DNA of 64,000 nt from Bradyrhizobium sp. 186 (GCF_023101685.1 NZ_CP082164.1:930001-994000), one strand, 5' to 3'; shown: positions 45,725 to 56,209, numbered from the stretch's first letter. Numbers and translations: made by a program. Notes: a model not told the origin generated them from the sequence alone.

Positions 45725-46321
45725 ATGTCGAATTCGAAAGCCGAACTCCGCGCCAAAGCCCTCGCAGCACGTGACGCGCTCAGCGAGAAGAAGCGCACCA
45801 CGGCCGCCACAAAACTCGCCAAGCGCGGGCTGCCGTTCACGCTGCTGCCGGGCAGCATCGTCTCCGGCTACTCGCCGATCCGCAGCGAGATCGATCCGAT
45901 GCCGTTGATGAAGAAGCTCGCCGAGGAGGGCGCGCGGCTGGCGCTGCCTTGCGTCACCGCGCGCGGCCAGTCGCTGATCTTCCGCCTCTTTCATCCGAAT
46001 GATCGATTGATGCTCGGCCCGCTTGGCATTCCCGAGCCGTCGCCGGCCGCGGCTGAAGTTGTCCCCGATATCATGCTGACGCCGCTCGCGGCCTTCGACC
46101 GTCTCGGCCACCGCATCGGCTATGGCGCGGGGCACTACGACCACACCTTCGCGCACTTGCGCAAGGCCAAGCAGATCGTTGGCATCGGGCTTGCTTTTGC
46201 TGCGCAGGAGATCAAGGCGGTTCCGGCACTATCGCACGACGTCGCGCTGGATTATGTGCTAACGGAATCGGACGTTTTCGATTTCCGGAGTTCTGAAGTT
46301 GCGCATTCTCTTCGTGGGTGA
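45725..46321 (+). CDS. 5-formyltetrahydrofolate cyclo-ligase
   Basis: The 198-residue enzyme has KAELRAKALAARDALS, GYSPIRSEIDPMPLM, the glycine-rich GYGAGHYDHTF (usually GxGxGYYDR) and C-terminal DYVLTESDVF. It converts 5-formyl-THF to methenyl-THF using ATP. The His for Tyr in the GHYD segment is a mild variant. Start 45725 (MSNSKAEL) follows the repeat. The next gene overlaps its end by 23 bases. Confidence 0.9.
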   Translation: MSNSKAELRAKALAARDALSEKKRTTAATKLAKRGLPFTLLPGSIVSGYSPIRSEIDPMPLMKKLAEEGARLALPCVTARGQSLIFRLFHPNDRLMLGPLGIPEPSPAAAEVVPDIMLTPLAAFDRLGHRIGYGAGHYDHTFAHLRKAKQIVGIGLAFAAQEIKAVPALSHDVALDYVLTESDVFDFRSSEVAHSLRG

Positions 46322-47123
46322 TGTCGTCGGTCGCGCTGGGCGTACGGCGATCGCCGAACATCTGCCCGGCATGGTCAAGGACTGGTCGCTCGATTTCGTT
46401 GTCGTCAATGGCGAGAACTCCGCCGGTGGCTTCGGCATCACCGAGGCGATCTATCAGGAGTTTCTCGATGCCGGCGCCGACGCGGTGACGCTCGGCAATC
46501 ACTCCTGGGACCAGCGCGAAGCGCTGGTGTTCATCGAGCGCGCCGACCGGCTGGTGCGGCCCACAAATTATCCGCGCGGCACGCCCGGCCGCGGCGCGGC
46601 GCTGGTCGAAACCAAGAACGGCAAGCATGCGCTGGTGGTCAACGCATTGGGCCGCGTCTTCATGACCCCGTTCGACGATCCCTTTGCCGCACTCGAGCGC
46701 GAGCTCGGCGCCTGCCCGCTCGGCGTTGCCGCCGATGCCATCGTCGTCGACTTCCATTGCGAGGCGACCAGCGAGAAGCAGGGCATCGGCTTCTTCTGCG
46801 ACGGCCGCGCCAGCCTCGTCGTCGGCACCCACACCCATGTGCCCACCGCCGATCACCAGATCCTGTCCGGCGGCACCGCCTACATGACCGACGCCGGCAT
46901 GACCGGAGACTACGATTCCATCATCGGCATGCAGAAGGAAGAACCGCTGCGCAGGTTCACCTCGGGGATTCCATCGGGCCGCTTCGAGCCGGCGGCGGGC
47001 GCGGCGACGCTGAGTGGCGTCGCGGTCGAGACGGATGATGCGACCGGACTCGCACTGCGGATCGCGCCGGTGCGTGCGGGTGGCAGGCTGGAGCCGGCGA
47101 CGCCGAGGTTCTGGTTGAGCTAG
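46299..47123 (+). CDS. YmdB-like metallophosphoesterase (TIGR00282 family)
   Basis: The 274-residue protein begins MRILFVGDVVGRAGRTAI (start codon TTG at 46299), with metal-ligand blocks VVNGENSAGG, LGNHSWDQRE, DFHCEATSEK and VGTHTHVPTAD. This is the family of YmdB, a phosphodiesterase acting on 2',3'- or 3',5'-cyclic nucleotides, and needed for some biofilm responses in Bacillus. It overlaps the cyclo-ligase gene by 23 bases, so the two are likely cotranscribed. Confidence 0.9.
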   Translation: MRILFVGDVVGRAGRTAIAEHLPGMVKDWSLDFVVVNGENSAGGFGITEAIYQEFLDAGADAVTLGNHSWDQREALVFIERADRLVRPTNYPRGTPGRGAALVETKNGKHALVVNALGRVFMTPFDDPFAALERELGACPLGVAADAIVVDFHCEATSEKQGIGFFCDGRASLVVGTHTHVPTADHQILSGGTAYMTDAGMTGDYDSIIGMQKEEPLRRFTSGIPSGRFEPAAGAATLSGVAVETDDATGLALRIAPVRAGGRLEPATPRFWLS

Positions 47124-47151
47124 ATTCTCTCGCAGCGAGCCACACACTCAG

Positions 47152-47280
47152 TGTCGTCCTGGCGAAAGCCAGGACCCATACCGCGGAATCTATCGATCGT
47201 GGATGGTGCTAGTCCCGAACGACCAGTCTTCGCCAAACTTCTCCCTGGGGTAATGGGTTCTGGCTTTCGCCAGGACGACA
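47152..47280. repeat. GTCGTCCTGGCGAAAGCCAGGAC palindromic pair
   Basis: Hairpins of the type GTCCTGGCGAAAGCCAGGAC stand at both ends of a 130-base unit, between the convergent phosphoesterase and cytochrome genes. The ends are mutually complementary. Confidence 0.7.
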
Positions 47281-47319
47281 TCGCTTCTTATTGCACCGTC
47301 TGCCTACTCCGCCGTCTGC

Positions 47320-48663
47320 CTACTCCGCCGTCTGCTCCCGCAACTCCGCGACGTCCTTCGCCGTGAGCTTCGAGCCCTTCGTACCGAACCGCGCCGTGAC
47401 GTAGTTGGCCACCGCGGCGATCTCGTCATCGGTGTAGGCGTTGCCGAAGGCCGGCATCGACAGCGCGCCGTCGGGCGTGTGACGCTTGGTGCCTGACAGC
47501 ACGATCTGCGCGACGTTGGTGGCGGCGGGGTCGTTGACGGCCCAGGTGCCGGTGAGCGCTGCCATCGGCGACACCGGGCTCTCGCCGCTCCAGCCGTGGC
47601 AGCTGACGCAGGCGCTGGCGAACACGCGCTTGCCACGCGCATCCGCTGTTGCGCCGTCCCGGTGCGAGGCCGGCGCGACCGGCGCCGTGCCGGCGGGAAG
47701 GTCAGCCGAGGGCACCGGCGGCACGCTGCGCAGATAGGCGACGATGCTGCGGATGTCTTCAGGCGCGAACTGGCTAAAGCTGTGGTCGACGGCTTCACCC
47801 ATCGGACCCGACGCCGAGCCGTGACCCGGCGCGTGGCCGAGCGAGAGATAGGCGATCAGGTCCTCGTCGCGCCAGTTGTCGAGCCCGGTCGCCTTGTCCG
47901 AGGAGATGTTGAAGGCACGCCAGCCGGCCGTAATGGCGCCGCCGAACTTCTTGCGGTTGTCCAGCGCAAAGCCGAGATTGCGCGGCGTGTGGCATTCGCC
48001 GCAATGCGCCAGCGCTTCCGCGAGATACGCACCGCGATTCCATTCCGGGCTCTTCGACGTATCGGGTGCAAAGCGCGTGTCGGGATTGAACACGGCCGAC
48101 CAGAACATCATCGCCCAGCGCTGGTTGAACGGGAACGACAGCGTGTTGTCCGGCGCCTTGGCGCGCACCGCCGGCAGGTTGAACAGATAGGCCTTCACCG
48201 CCAGCACGTCCTCGTCCGTCATGTAGGTGTAGGACGCGTAGGGCATCGCCGGATAGAGCCGCGCGCCGTCATGGCGCTTGCCGCGCTGGACCGCGTTGAG
48301 AAAATCCTGGTCGCTGTAATTGCCGATGCCGGTTTCCTTATCGGGCGTGATGTTGGTCGAATAGAGCGTGCCGAACGGCAGCTTGAAGCCGAGGCCGCCG
48401 GAATAGTCCTTCTCGCCGGGCTTGGTGTGGCAGACCATGCAGTCGGCCACCTTCGCAAGATATTCGCCGCGTTCGACCAGGCTTGCCTTCTCGAGCTTCG
48501 CCGGCACGCCGGTCGGCTTGCCGGCGCGGTAATCCGCCAGCGCCACCTTGGGGCCACCGGCGAAATCGAGCGGGCCCGGCCCGCGGATGATCCAGACGCC
48601 GAGCGCCACCACGACGATGGCGATCACGACGAGGCTTGCAAGGATACGCATCTTGCCGCTCAT
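47320..48663 (-). CDS. Membrane-anchored triheme cytochrome c, electron acceptor of the Mo hydroxylase
   Basis: The 447-residue protein has an N-terminal membrane anchor (about residues 7-28) and three heme-binding sites: CMVCH, CGECH and CVSCH, near residues 77, 222 and 353. The layout is that of the cytochrome c subunit of alcohol/aldehyde dehydrogenases and of IorAB-type molybdenum hydroxylases. It should pass electrons from the periplasmic Mo enzyme to the quinol/oxidase chain. Its ATG overlaps the stop of the Mo-subunit gene by 4 bases. Confidence 0.92.
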   Translation of the reverse strand: MSGKMRILASLVVIAIVVVALGVWIIRGPGPLDFAGGPKVALADYRAGKPTGVPAKLEKASLVERGEYLAKVADCMVCHTKPGEKDYSGGLGFKLPFGTLYSTNITPDKETGIGNYSDQDFLNAVQRGKRHDGARLYPAMPYASYTYMTDEDVLAVKAYLFNLPAVRAKAPDNTLSFPFNQRWAMMFWSAVFNPDTRFAPDTSKSPEWNRGAYLAEALAHCGECHTPRNLGFALDNRKKFGGAITAGWRAFNISSDKATGLDNWRDEDLIAYLSLGHAPGHGSASGPMGEAVDHSFSQFAPEDIRSIVAYLRSVPPVPSADLPAGTAPVAPASHRDGATADARGKRVFASACVSCHGWSGESPVSPMAALTGTWAVNDPAATNVAQIVLSGTKRHTPDGALSMPAFGNAYTDDEIAAVANYVTARFGTKGSKLTAKDVAELREQTAE

Positions 48664-50837
48664 GCCTTTTTCCCCGCAGTCAGCAGTTTTCGATCGATCG
48701 GCAGGCGCCGCAGCGCCACGCCGGTTGCGGCGTAGATCGCGTTGCGCAGCGCCGGCGGTCCGGCGTTGACGCCGGCTTCGCCGATGCCGCCGGGCGCCTC
48801 ACCGCTCTTGACGACGATGACCTCGATCTTCGGCGTCTCGTTGATGCGCATCATGCGATAGTCGTGGAAGTTCGACTGCTGCACGCGGCCCTTGTCGATG
48901 GTGATCTCGCCATAGAGCGCGGCCGTGAGGCCGAAGATCAGCCCGCCTTCGATCTGCGCCTTCACCGTGTCGGGGTTGACCGCGATGCCGGTATCGACCA
49001 CCGAGGTGATGCGACGGAGCACGATCTCGCCGCTGTCCTCGATTTCCGCTTCCACCACGGTTGCGAGGAAGCTCGCAAACGACGGCTGTACGCAGACACC
49101 ACGGCCGACGCGGGCCGGCAACGGCTGGCCCCAGCCGGCTTTCTCGGCCGCGAGGTTGAGCACTGCGAGCATGCGCGCATTTTTCGTCAGCATTGAGCGG
49201 CGGAAGTCCACCGGATCCTTGCCGGCCTTACGCGCGAGCTCGTCCATCGCGCATTCGACCGCGAACACGTTGTTGTTCGGGCCGACGCCGCGCCAGAACC
49301 CGGTGGGTACCGCTGGCGGCTCGACGCGAACATATTCGACATGGAAGTTGGCGAAGTCGTAGGGCGCATCCACCGCGGCGTCGACCGCGTCGATGTCGAT
49401 GCCTTTCTGGAACGCCGGGGGCAGCCAGCGCGCCAGCACGGCGGAGCCGGCGACTTTGTACTTCCAGGCTGCGACCTTGCCGTCGACCAGCGACGCCGTG
49501 ACCTGGTCGCGGTAGATCGGGCGATAGACGTCGTGCTGGATGTCCTCCTCGCGGGTCCACACCACCTTCACGGGGTAGTCGACCTGTTTGGCGATCTTCA
49601 CCGCCGCGACCACCATGTCCGGCTCGAGCTTGCGGCCGAAACCGCCGCCGAGCAAATGGTTGTTAACGATCACCTTGTCGACCGGGAGGCCAGCGGCTTT
49701 CGCCGCCTCCGACTGCACCCGCGTCATGATCTGCGTGCCGGTCCAGATCTCGCAGGCATCCGGCCTGACGTGCACGGTGGCGTTGATCGGCTCCATCGAG
49801 GCGTGCGCAAGGAACGGCAGTTCGAAGCTCGCCTCGAATTTGTCGCCGCTCGCGAGCCCCTTGGCGATGTCGCCGACGGATTTTGCGACCACGCCGTCTT
49901 TCTCGCTGGCGGCGCGTAAATCCTGCCAGATGTCTTTTGTGCTGATCTTCGCGTTCGGTCCGTCGTTCCACTCGATCTTGAGTGCTTCGAGGCCTTTCTT
50001 CGCGGCCCACATGTGGTCGCCGATCACCGCGACGGTGTCTTCGAGCACCACGACCTTGCGCACGCCCGGGATTTTCGTCGCCGCGCTGTCGTCGACCTTG
50101 CCAACCTTGCCGCCGAACACCGGGCAGGCGGCAACGGTCGCGAATTTCATGTCGGGCATGATCGCGTCGATGCCGTAGACGGCCTTGCCGTTGATTTTGT
50201 CCGGCGTGTCGAGCCGCTTCAAGGGCTGGCCGATATAGACGAAGTCCTTGGGGTCCTTGACCGGGACGTCCTTCGGCGGCGTCTGGCCCTGCGCGGCGAG
50301 CGCCAGCGCACCGTAGCCGAGCTTGCGGCCGCTTGCGGCATGCATGACCTCGCCTTTCGATGTCGTGCAACTTACAGGCTCGACCTGCCATTGCGCCGCC
50401 GCGGCTTGCACCAGCATCGCTCGCGCGGTGGCGCCTGCTGCGCGCAGCGGTTTCCACCAGGCGCGGATCGAGGTCGAACCACCCGTCGCTTGCAAGCCGA
50501 AGGCCGGATTGGCGTAGAACTGGTCGTTGGGCGGCGCGTGCAGCACCGCAACCTTTGTCCAGTCGGCATCGAGCTCTTCGGCCAGGATCATCGAAATCGA
50601 GGTATAGATGCCCTGGCCCATCTCGACCTGCGGCATGATCAGGACAGTGCGGCCGGTCTCGTCGATGCGGACGAAGGCGTTCGGCGCGAACTTGCCATCG
50701 GTCGCGTCCTTCGGCTGCTCCGGTTCATTGACGGCGGCGCGCAGCGGCAGATGGAAGGCGAGCAGGAAGCCGGTGGCGAGGCCGCCGGTCAGAAGCGTGC
50801 GGCGGGAGACGCCTTGAAGAGATTTGTCTGCAATCAT
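48660..50837 (-). CDS. Xanthine-dehydrogenase-family Mo-pterin subunit (IorB/aldehyde oxidase-like)
   Basis: The 725-residue protein carries a twin-arginine signal (SRRTLLTGG) and a hydrophobic segment, then molybdopterin-binding blocks such as GQGIYTSISMILAEELD, HNHLLGGGFGRKLE (as NNHLLGGGFGRK) and GFWRGVGPNNNVFAVEC. Near the end, GGIGEAGVNAGPPAL holds the likely catalytic Glu. The family oxidises aldehydes or N-heterocycles with water; isoquinoline oxidoreductase is the model, but the substrate here is unknown. ATG 50837 is chosen over a GTG 12 bases upstream because a GAGG motif precedes it. Confidence 0.92.
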   Translation of the reverse strand: MIADKSLQGVSRRTLLTGGLATGFLLAFHLPLRAAVNEPEQPKDATDGKFAPNAFVRIDETGRTVLIMPQVEMGQGIYTSISMILAEELDADWTKVAVLHAPPNDQFYANPAFGLQATGGSTSIRAWWKPLRAAGATARAMLVQAAAAQWQVEPVSCTTSKGEVMHAASGRKLGYGALALAAQGQTPPKDVPVKDPKDFVYIGQPLKRLDTPDKINGKAVYGIDAIMPDMKFATVAACPVFGGKVGKVDDSAATKIPGVRKVVVLEDTVAVIGDHMWAAKKGLEALKIEWNDGPNAKISTKDIWQDLRAASEKDGVVAKSVGDIAKGLASGDKFEASFELPFLAHASMEPINATVHVRPDACEIWTGTQIMTRVQSEAAKAAGLPVDKVIVNNHLLGGGFGRKLEPDMVVAAVKIAKQVDYPVKVVWTREEDIQHDVYRPIYRDQVTASLVDGKVAAWKYKVAGSAVLARWLPPAFQKGIDIDAVDAAVDAPYDFANFHVEYVRVEPPAVPTGFWRGVGPNNNVFAVECAMDELARKAGKDPVDFRRSMLTKNARMLAVLNLAAEKAGWGQPLPARVGRGVCVQPSFASFLATVVEAEIEDSGEIVLRRITSVVDTGIAVNPDTVKAQIEGGLIFGLTAALYGEITIDKGRVQQSNFHDYRMMRINETPKIEVIVVKSGEAPGGIGEAGVNAGPPALRNAIYAATGVALRRLPIDRKLLTAGKKA

Positions 50838-50845
50838 GGCGGACC

Positions 50846-51310
50846 TCACGATTGACGGCCGTTGGCGGCCTGCTTGATGGCCTCGCGAATTCGCACATAG
50901 GTGCCGCAGCGGCAGATGTTGCCGGCCATCGCGGCGTCGATGTCGGAATCATCGGGATGAGACGTCGCCGCCAGCAGCGCGGCGGCCGCCATGATCTGGC
51001 CGGACTGGCAGTAGCCGCACTGGATCACTTCGAGATCGAGCCAGGCCTTCTGCACCTTCGCGCCGGCCTGCGTGTTGCCGACGGCTTCGATGGTGGTGAC
51101 GGCGCGGTTCTCGACCGCGCTGACCGGTAGCACGCAGGAGCGAACCGCCTTGCCGTCGACATGCACGGTGCAGGCGCCGCATTGCGCGATGCCGCAGCCG
51201 AATTTCGTGCCGGTCATCCCGAGGATGTCGCGCAGCACCCACAGCAGCGGCATCTCGGGTGGCGCGTCGAAAGATTTCGTCTCGCCGTTGATGGTGAGAG
51301 TCAGTGCCAT
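50846..51310 (-). CDS. (2Fe-2S) iron-sulfur subunit of Mo hydroxylase (IorA-like)
   Basis: The 154-residue protein has the plant-type cluster motif [15 protein letters not shown] with a fourth Cys in RSC, and the second cluster motif [10 protein letters not shown] ... CRCGTY. It is the small electron-transfer subunit for the Mo-pterin subunit encoded just downstream. There is no signal peptide, so it probably travels with its Tat-bearing partner. ATG 51310 is used; another ATG lies two codons upstream. Confidence 0.94.
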   Translation of the reverse strand: MALTLTINGETKSFDAPPEMPLLWVLRDILGMTGTKFGCGIAQCGACTVHVDGKAVRSCVLPVSAVENRAVTTIEAVGNTQAGAKVQKAWLDLEVIQCGYCQSGQIMAAAALLAATSHPDDSDIDAAMAGNICRCGTYVRIREAIKQAANGRQS

Positions 51311-51653
51311 ATGCATCCCCTTGCTCGACGATCGCTTACGGTGACCAGGTCGGCGAATTCCGCGCGACCATAATCATACCGACACAAACGATGAAGCCGC
51401 GAAATTTTCAGCAATGCATATTTGCGCGAACGACGCGCCACACCATGCCTTTCACGAATTCGTGCAGCGATCGCTGCATCCGTGTTGGGCTAATTGATAT
51501 GATAAGCGTCATTTTCTGACGCATTTCCTTCGCACGCGCGGGCGTTTGTCGCAGACGATCGTGCGAACACGCAAAAGCGTGCGAAGACGAAAGTCGTGCG
51601 ATTACGAAAGTCGGGTGAAGGAAAACGCCGCGTGATGCGCGTCCGGGCGACCG
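51311..51653. other. Regulatory gap upstream of the Mo hydroxylase operon with short direct repeats
   Basis: This 343-base gap contains CGTGCGA three times (51560-51566, 51578-51584, 51595-51601) at 17-18 base spacing, and ACGAAAGTCG twice. It is more A/T-rich near 51380-51510. No gene is seen. It should hold the operon promoter. Confidence 0.4.
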
Positions 51654-53078
51654 TCAGCTCTGCCGAAAACCCATCCGGAACGCGCCCCAGTGCCGGCCGT
51701 GGACCATGATCGGCGACGACAGGTCCTTCATCAGCACGAACTGCCCGCCGCCCATGTCGCGCCGATAGGTTTGCAGCAGGAACGGCTTCGTGTTCGCCGC
51801 GACCTTCTGCACCGCGCGATCGGTGAACAGGCGGCGGTTGCGGCAATTGGCGTTATTCCACACCGGGTCCTTGCCCTGCGGCAGGCGGTAGTTCGGATTG
51901 TGGGTCGGCAGATAGCCGCTCTTGGCCCAGGCGACGCAGAACACGATGCGGGGATCGGATTTCTGGATCGGGTCCTGGATCGCGGGCAGCACGCGATCAG
52001 TGAAATCGACGTAGTTGGTGAGATATTGCCTGGGGTCGGTGCCCGCGATCTCCCGATAGGTCTCGTCCATGAGCTGATCGAGGGTAATCTCGCGGCGGTC
52101 GATCGCGGCCTCGAACTCGGCCGAGATCCGCTTCGCGGTATCGACGACGGCGCGGATCAGCGGCGCATCCGACGTTTCCACGCCGCTATCGGCGATCAGT
52201 GCGATCAGACCTTCGGACGTGTCGAGCAGTTTTGTCACGCGCTGATCGGCGTTCTTGAGATCGCGCGAGGAGAGGTCGACGCCCTTGGCGAGTTCGCTGA
52301 GCTCGTCGATGACGGTGTCGCAATGGCCGAGATTGGAGGTCGCGGCGCGCGTGACGCTGCCGATCTCCGCTTCCACGGAGGCAAAGCCCTGCTGTACCCG
52401 CGAGATGATGCCGGAGATCTGCTGGGCGCCTTCGCCCGCGGTCTTCGCACGCAGCGAGGCGTCACTGCTCTCGCCGATCAGGCCTTCGATCTGGCCATCG
52501 AGATCGCGCACGGTATCGGAGATCTGATGCGTGGCCTGGCGGGTGGCTTCCGCCAGATTCTTCACTTCGCTTGCGACCACCGCGAAGCCGCGGCCGGCAT
52601 TGCCGGCGCGCGCCGCTTCGATGGTGGCGTTGAGCGCGAGCAGATTGGTCTGCTTCGCAATCGCCTCGATCGAGCCGGACACCTTTGCGACCTGCGCCAG
52701 CGCGGAGCCGACCGCGCTGAGCCGCGCCTCGATCCGGGCGACAGCGGCGACGAGTTCCGAGATGTGGCTGACCGCGGCATCGACCGCGCCGCGCGACTGC
52801 GCGATCTCGCCCACCGCTGCGGACGCGGTCGATTGCACCGCCTGCGACGCATTGGCGATGTCGTGGTTGGCCGAGACCATCGTCTCGGCCGTCTTCTGGA
52901 GGTGATGGAACCGCTCAGACTGGTTCGCGACACGGCTTGCGACCTCCTGGACGTTGCCGGCGATGTCGGCAAGCTCCACGCCGAGGCCGCCGATGCGGTC
53001 GGCGAGCTGGTCGATGAGGCGTTCGGCCAGCGTCCGGTTCGATCCGGTGTCCAGTACTGCAAGTTGTGCGACGGACAT
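51654..53078 (-). CDS. Soluble methyl-accepting chemotaxis protein with C-terminal sensor-like domain
   Basis: The 474-residue protein has no membrane helix. The signalling domain comes first (about 1-290), with the hairpin tip in [31 protein letters not shown], here as the blocks [13 protein letters not shown] and [15 protein letters not shown]-terminal domain follows (about 320-474) with [19 protein letters not shown] and [11 protein letters not shown]. The order is inverted relative to membrane chemoreceptors, so it should read an internal signal. The C-terminal domain is shared with the neighbouring gene. Confidence 0.88.
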   Translation of the reverse strand: MSVAQLAVLDTGSNRTLAERLIDQLADRIGGLGVELADIAGNVQEVASRVANQSERFHHLQKTAETMVSANHDIANASQAVQSTASAAVGEIAQSRGAVDAAVSHISELVAAVARIEARLSAVGSALAQVAKVSGSIEAIAKQTNLLALNATIEAARAGNAGRGFAVVASEVKNLAEATRQATHQISDTVRDLDGQIEGLIGESSDASLRAKTAGEGAQQISGIISRVQQGFASVEAEIGSVTRAATSNLGHCDTVIDELSELAKGVDLSSRDLKNADQRVTKLLDTSEGLIALIADSGVETSDAPLIRAVVDTAKRISAEFEAAIDRREITLDQLMDETYREIAGTDPRQYLTNYVDFTDRVLPAIQDPIQKSDPRIVFCVAWAKSGYLPTHNPNYRLPQGKDPVWNNANCRNRRLFTDRAVQKVAANTKPFLLQTYRRDMGGGQFVLMKDLSSPIMVHGRHWGAFRMGFRQS

Positions 53079-53230
53079 GTTTCGAGAGTCCTCCAGTCAG
53101 AGCCGTTCGCCGGCCCCCCGCGGCATTCCCATTCCAATTCCAACTCTAAAGGATGATTCGCGCCCGGCGTCTTGCCTGAGCGCGCACTAAAGCGCGATGA
53201 ATTGTCATCACGCTTTAGGTCCTTGCTTGC

Positions 53231-53278
53231 GGCATGATCTTTTCGAAAAACCGCTGCACACTTTCTCGGATCATGCTC
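53231..53278. repeat. GCATGATC-bounded palindrome, second copy
   Basis: GGCATGATC and GATCATGC bound AAAACCGCTGCACACTTT, the reverse complement of the core of the element at 6039-6107. It sits at the 3' end of the frameshifted chemoreceptor. Confidence 0.7.
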
Positions 53279-55025
53279 TAGAGTTTGTAGGCCGTCCTGA
53301 ATCCACCCCAGTGCCGGCCCTGCACGCGGATCGGGACGTCGATCTCGCGCATCATCACCGTGTTCCCGTTGCCCATGTCGCGGGCATAGCTCTGGATCAG
53401 ATACGAGCGCAGGTTGTGCGCGGCAGCCAACCCCGCCGGATCGTTGAAGATGCGCCGGTTGCGGCTGTTGGCCGTGTTCCAGGCGGCGTCACCCGGCCGC
53501 TGCGGATGCGAGTAGATCTTGTTGTGCACCGGCAGGAAGCCGTTGCGGTCGACCATGGCGCAGAACGCCATGCGCTGCTCCTTCGCCAGAAAGGCCTCCT
53601 GGAACGGCGGCAGGGCGCGGTCGGCCCAGTCCAGATACTTTGTGCGATATTGCTGCGGATTGGTGCCGGCAATTTCGACGTAATCCGTGTCGAAGAGGTC
53701 ATCGATCCGGACCTCGCCGCGCGCAACCGCCTGCTCGAATATCCTGGTCAGCGCGTTGCCCGCTTCCATCGCACGGGTGACGAACTCCGTGTTCTCTTCG
53801 TGGATCGACCAGAGCTTGTCCTCGATCTTCTCGCTAAGCTCGGCATTGGGGCCGACGAATTGCGTGCGGGCCCCGGCCTTGGACTGCTCGACCACGCGCA
53901 GGCGGCAGGGGCCGACGTCTTCGAGGCTGCCGTCGATGATCGCCTGCGGCGCAAGCCGGCCTGCCTCCGCGCCGCCGATCAGCACGCCGTCCATTGATAT
54001 CTCGTAGACCGGCAGGACCCCGCGCGTGCCCTCGAACTTGAGATGGCAGGGAGCCGCTCGGTCTTGCGGCGATCGTCATGCTCGCTCTGCCGAAGCAGGA
54101 TCGCGCAGCGTGATTTCAGCTTCTGCGCGAAAGTGGTGACGGCCTTGCCGGCACTGGCGACGTTCTCGCCGTGGGTCTCGGCGGCCTTGGTCGCGGCATC
54201 GATCTCGGCCGCGCTCTCGCCGACCGAAATGATGAACTCCGATGCGCTGGCCGCGTTGTTGGAAACCTCGCCGGTGGTGGCGTTCTGCTCGGCGACCGCG
54301 CCATTGACGGTGTCGAACACCGGGCGGATCGCCTCGATCGCCTGCGAGATCCGGTGTACCGCATCCGCAGAGCCGGCGGCGTCGCGCTGAAGCGCGTCAA
54401 TCTTCTTTGTGATCTCTTCCGTTGCGCTCTGGGTCTGCACCGCGAGCGCTTTGACCTCGGTGGCGACGACCGCAAAGCCTTTGCCGGCGGCGCCGGCGCG
54501 CGCGGCTTCGATGGTCGAATTGAGCGCGAGCAGCGTCGTCTGCCGTGCGATCTGCGCGATCAGGTTGACGACGTTGCCGATCGCCGCCGAGGACTCGCGC
54601 AGCCGGTCGACATTGGCGCGCGCCTCCTGCGCCGCGGCACTGGCCTGGTCGGCGAGTTTGCCGGCCTCGCGGACCTGGGCGCCGATTCCGTGCGCGGATT
54701 GGGTGAATTTGTCGGCGGCCTGGGCGAAGGTCGAGGCGTTCGACTGCGCGGCGTTGGTCCGCCCGGTCAGCGCGTCGGTGCGCCCGCGGATGTCAGCAAG
54801 CGTCGCCGCGGTGGCCTCCGCGCCGCCAGCCACCGAATTGGCGGCACGCTCAAGTTGGCGGATCATCGCCCCGAGTTCGAGTTCGAGCAGTTCCAGGATT
54901 TCCCTGGCCGAATCGCTTTCGACGGCCGGCGCCGTCTCGGAACCGGCAGCAGGCTGCGCAGCCAGCGGGGCTGCCACAGGCCCGGCCGAATCCGGCAGAC
55001 GCTTCCGAAATAGTCCGAACGCCAT
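53278..55025 (-). pseudogene. Soluble chemoreceptor, split by a one-base frameshift
   Basis: The upstream frame (start 55025, [10 protein letters not shown]) encodes a chemoreceptor signalling domain with [20 protein letters not shown] and continues to KTERLP, then turns to nonsense. The adjacent frame picks up [18 protein letters not shown] (a PilZ-like strand) and runs through MDGVLIGG to a C-terminal sensor domain ending HWGGFRTAYKL at 53278. The break is at the GGG of 54049-54051 (CCC on the coding strand): one more C would restore a continuous receptor of about 580 residues. The C-terminal domain is homologous to that of the 51654-53078 gene. It may be a real mutation or a sequencing error. 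Confidence 0.8.
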
Positions 55026-55234
55026 CAGGTCTCTCTTGTCGGGGGACGGGCGGACGCTATTTTCGCAGGCCGGCATGAAGTCAGGGTTAACGATGCCTGA
55101 CATCCAGGCATGGGCCACTACGGTATTACCTTAAAGTATGAGAGACCCCTTTCATTCCGGTGGGTTGGCGGCCTATAAGGCCGCGCTTCCCACTCTCGCT
55201 GGCGCACGATTCCCTAGAGACCAAGAGACCACGC

Positions 55235-55981
55235 ATGGCCGGACATTCCCAATTCAAGAACATCATGCACCGCAAGGGGCGGCAGGATGCCCAGAAGTCG
55301 AAACTGTTCGGCAAGCTGGCGCGGGAAATCACCGTCGCGGCCAAGCTCGGGACGCCCGATCCCGACATGAACCCGCGCCTGCGCGCGGCCATCATCGCGG
55401 CGCGCCAGGAGAACATGCCGAAGGACAATATCGAGCGTGCCGTCAAGAAGGCGCTCGGCAGCGAGGGCGAGAACTATGACGAGATCCGCTACGAGGGCTA
55501 TGGCCCCGGCGGCGTCGCCGTCATCGTCGAGGCGCTGACCGACAACCGCAACCGCGCCGCCTCCGACATCCGCTCCTTCTTCACCAAGTCCGGCGGCAAT
55601 CTCGGCGAAACCGGCTCCGTCTCCTTCATGTTCGACCGCACCGGCATCATCGAATACGACCGCAGCGTCGCCTCCGACGATGCGGTGCTGGATGCGGGGA
55701 TCGAGGCCGGCGCCGACGACGTCATTTCCGGCGAGAGCGGCCACGAGATCTATGCCTCGACCGAAAGCTATCGCGACGTCGCCAAGGCGCTGGAAGCCAA
55801 ATTCGGCGAGCCGCGCAAGGCCGCGCTGATCTGGAAGCCGCAGAACACGATCGCCGTCGATGACGAGACCGGCGAGAAGCTGTTGAAACTGATGGATTTG
55901 CTCAACGAGCACGACGACGTGCAGCACGTCTACGCCAATTTCGAGGTGTCCGACGCGCTGTTGGCGAAGATGGGAGGGTAG
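55235..55981 (+). CDS. YebC/PmpR family protein
   Basis: A 248-residue protein, starting [15 protein letters not shown], with three-domain YebC layout: an N-terminal helical bundle ([19 protein letters not shown] region), [22 protein letters not shown] in the middle, and C-terminal [13 protein letters not shown]. The family has been described both as transcriptional regulators and, more recently, as helping ribosomes at proline stretches. It lies just before the ruv genes, the usual alphaproteobacterial context. Confidence 0.93.
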   Translation: MAGHSQFKNIMHRKGRQDAQKSKLFGKLAREITVAAKLGTPDPDMNPRLRAAIIAARQENMPKDNIERAVKKALGSEGENYDEIRYEGYGPGGVAVIVEALTDNRNRAASDIRSFFTKSGGNLGETGSVSFMFDRTGIIEYDRSVASDDAVLDAGIEAGADDVISGESGHEIYASTESYRDVAKALEAKFGEPRKAALIWKPQNTIAVDDETGEKLLKLMDLLNEHDDVQHVYANFEVSDALLAKMGG

Positions 55982-56008
55982 GGCGCTTCCGATAGCCGCA
56001 ATCTCCGC

Positions 56009-56110
56009 TGTCATCGTCCGGCTTGACCGGGCGGTCCAGTATTCCAGAGGCCGTGATGGGATACGGATAAGCTGCGGCGTACTGGTTACCCCGCCTTCGC
56101 GGGGTATGAC
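56009..56110. repeat. Palindromic unit between yebC and ruvC
   Basis: GTCATCGTCCGGCTTGACCGG at one end and ACCCCGCCTTCGCGGGGTATGAC at the other flank CAGTATTCCAGAGGCC. It is related to the 33.5 and 45.6 kb units. Confidence 0.6.
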
Positions 56111-56209
56111 GGCGTGTGTTGCGGTGGGCGGTGCCGCAACGCGTACTTCCCCGGGGACTTCCGTTCTGTTTCTGTTTCCCCCACAGCAGCCAGCCGCTAT
56201 CACTGGCCT

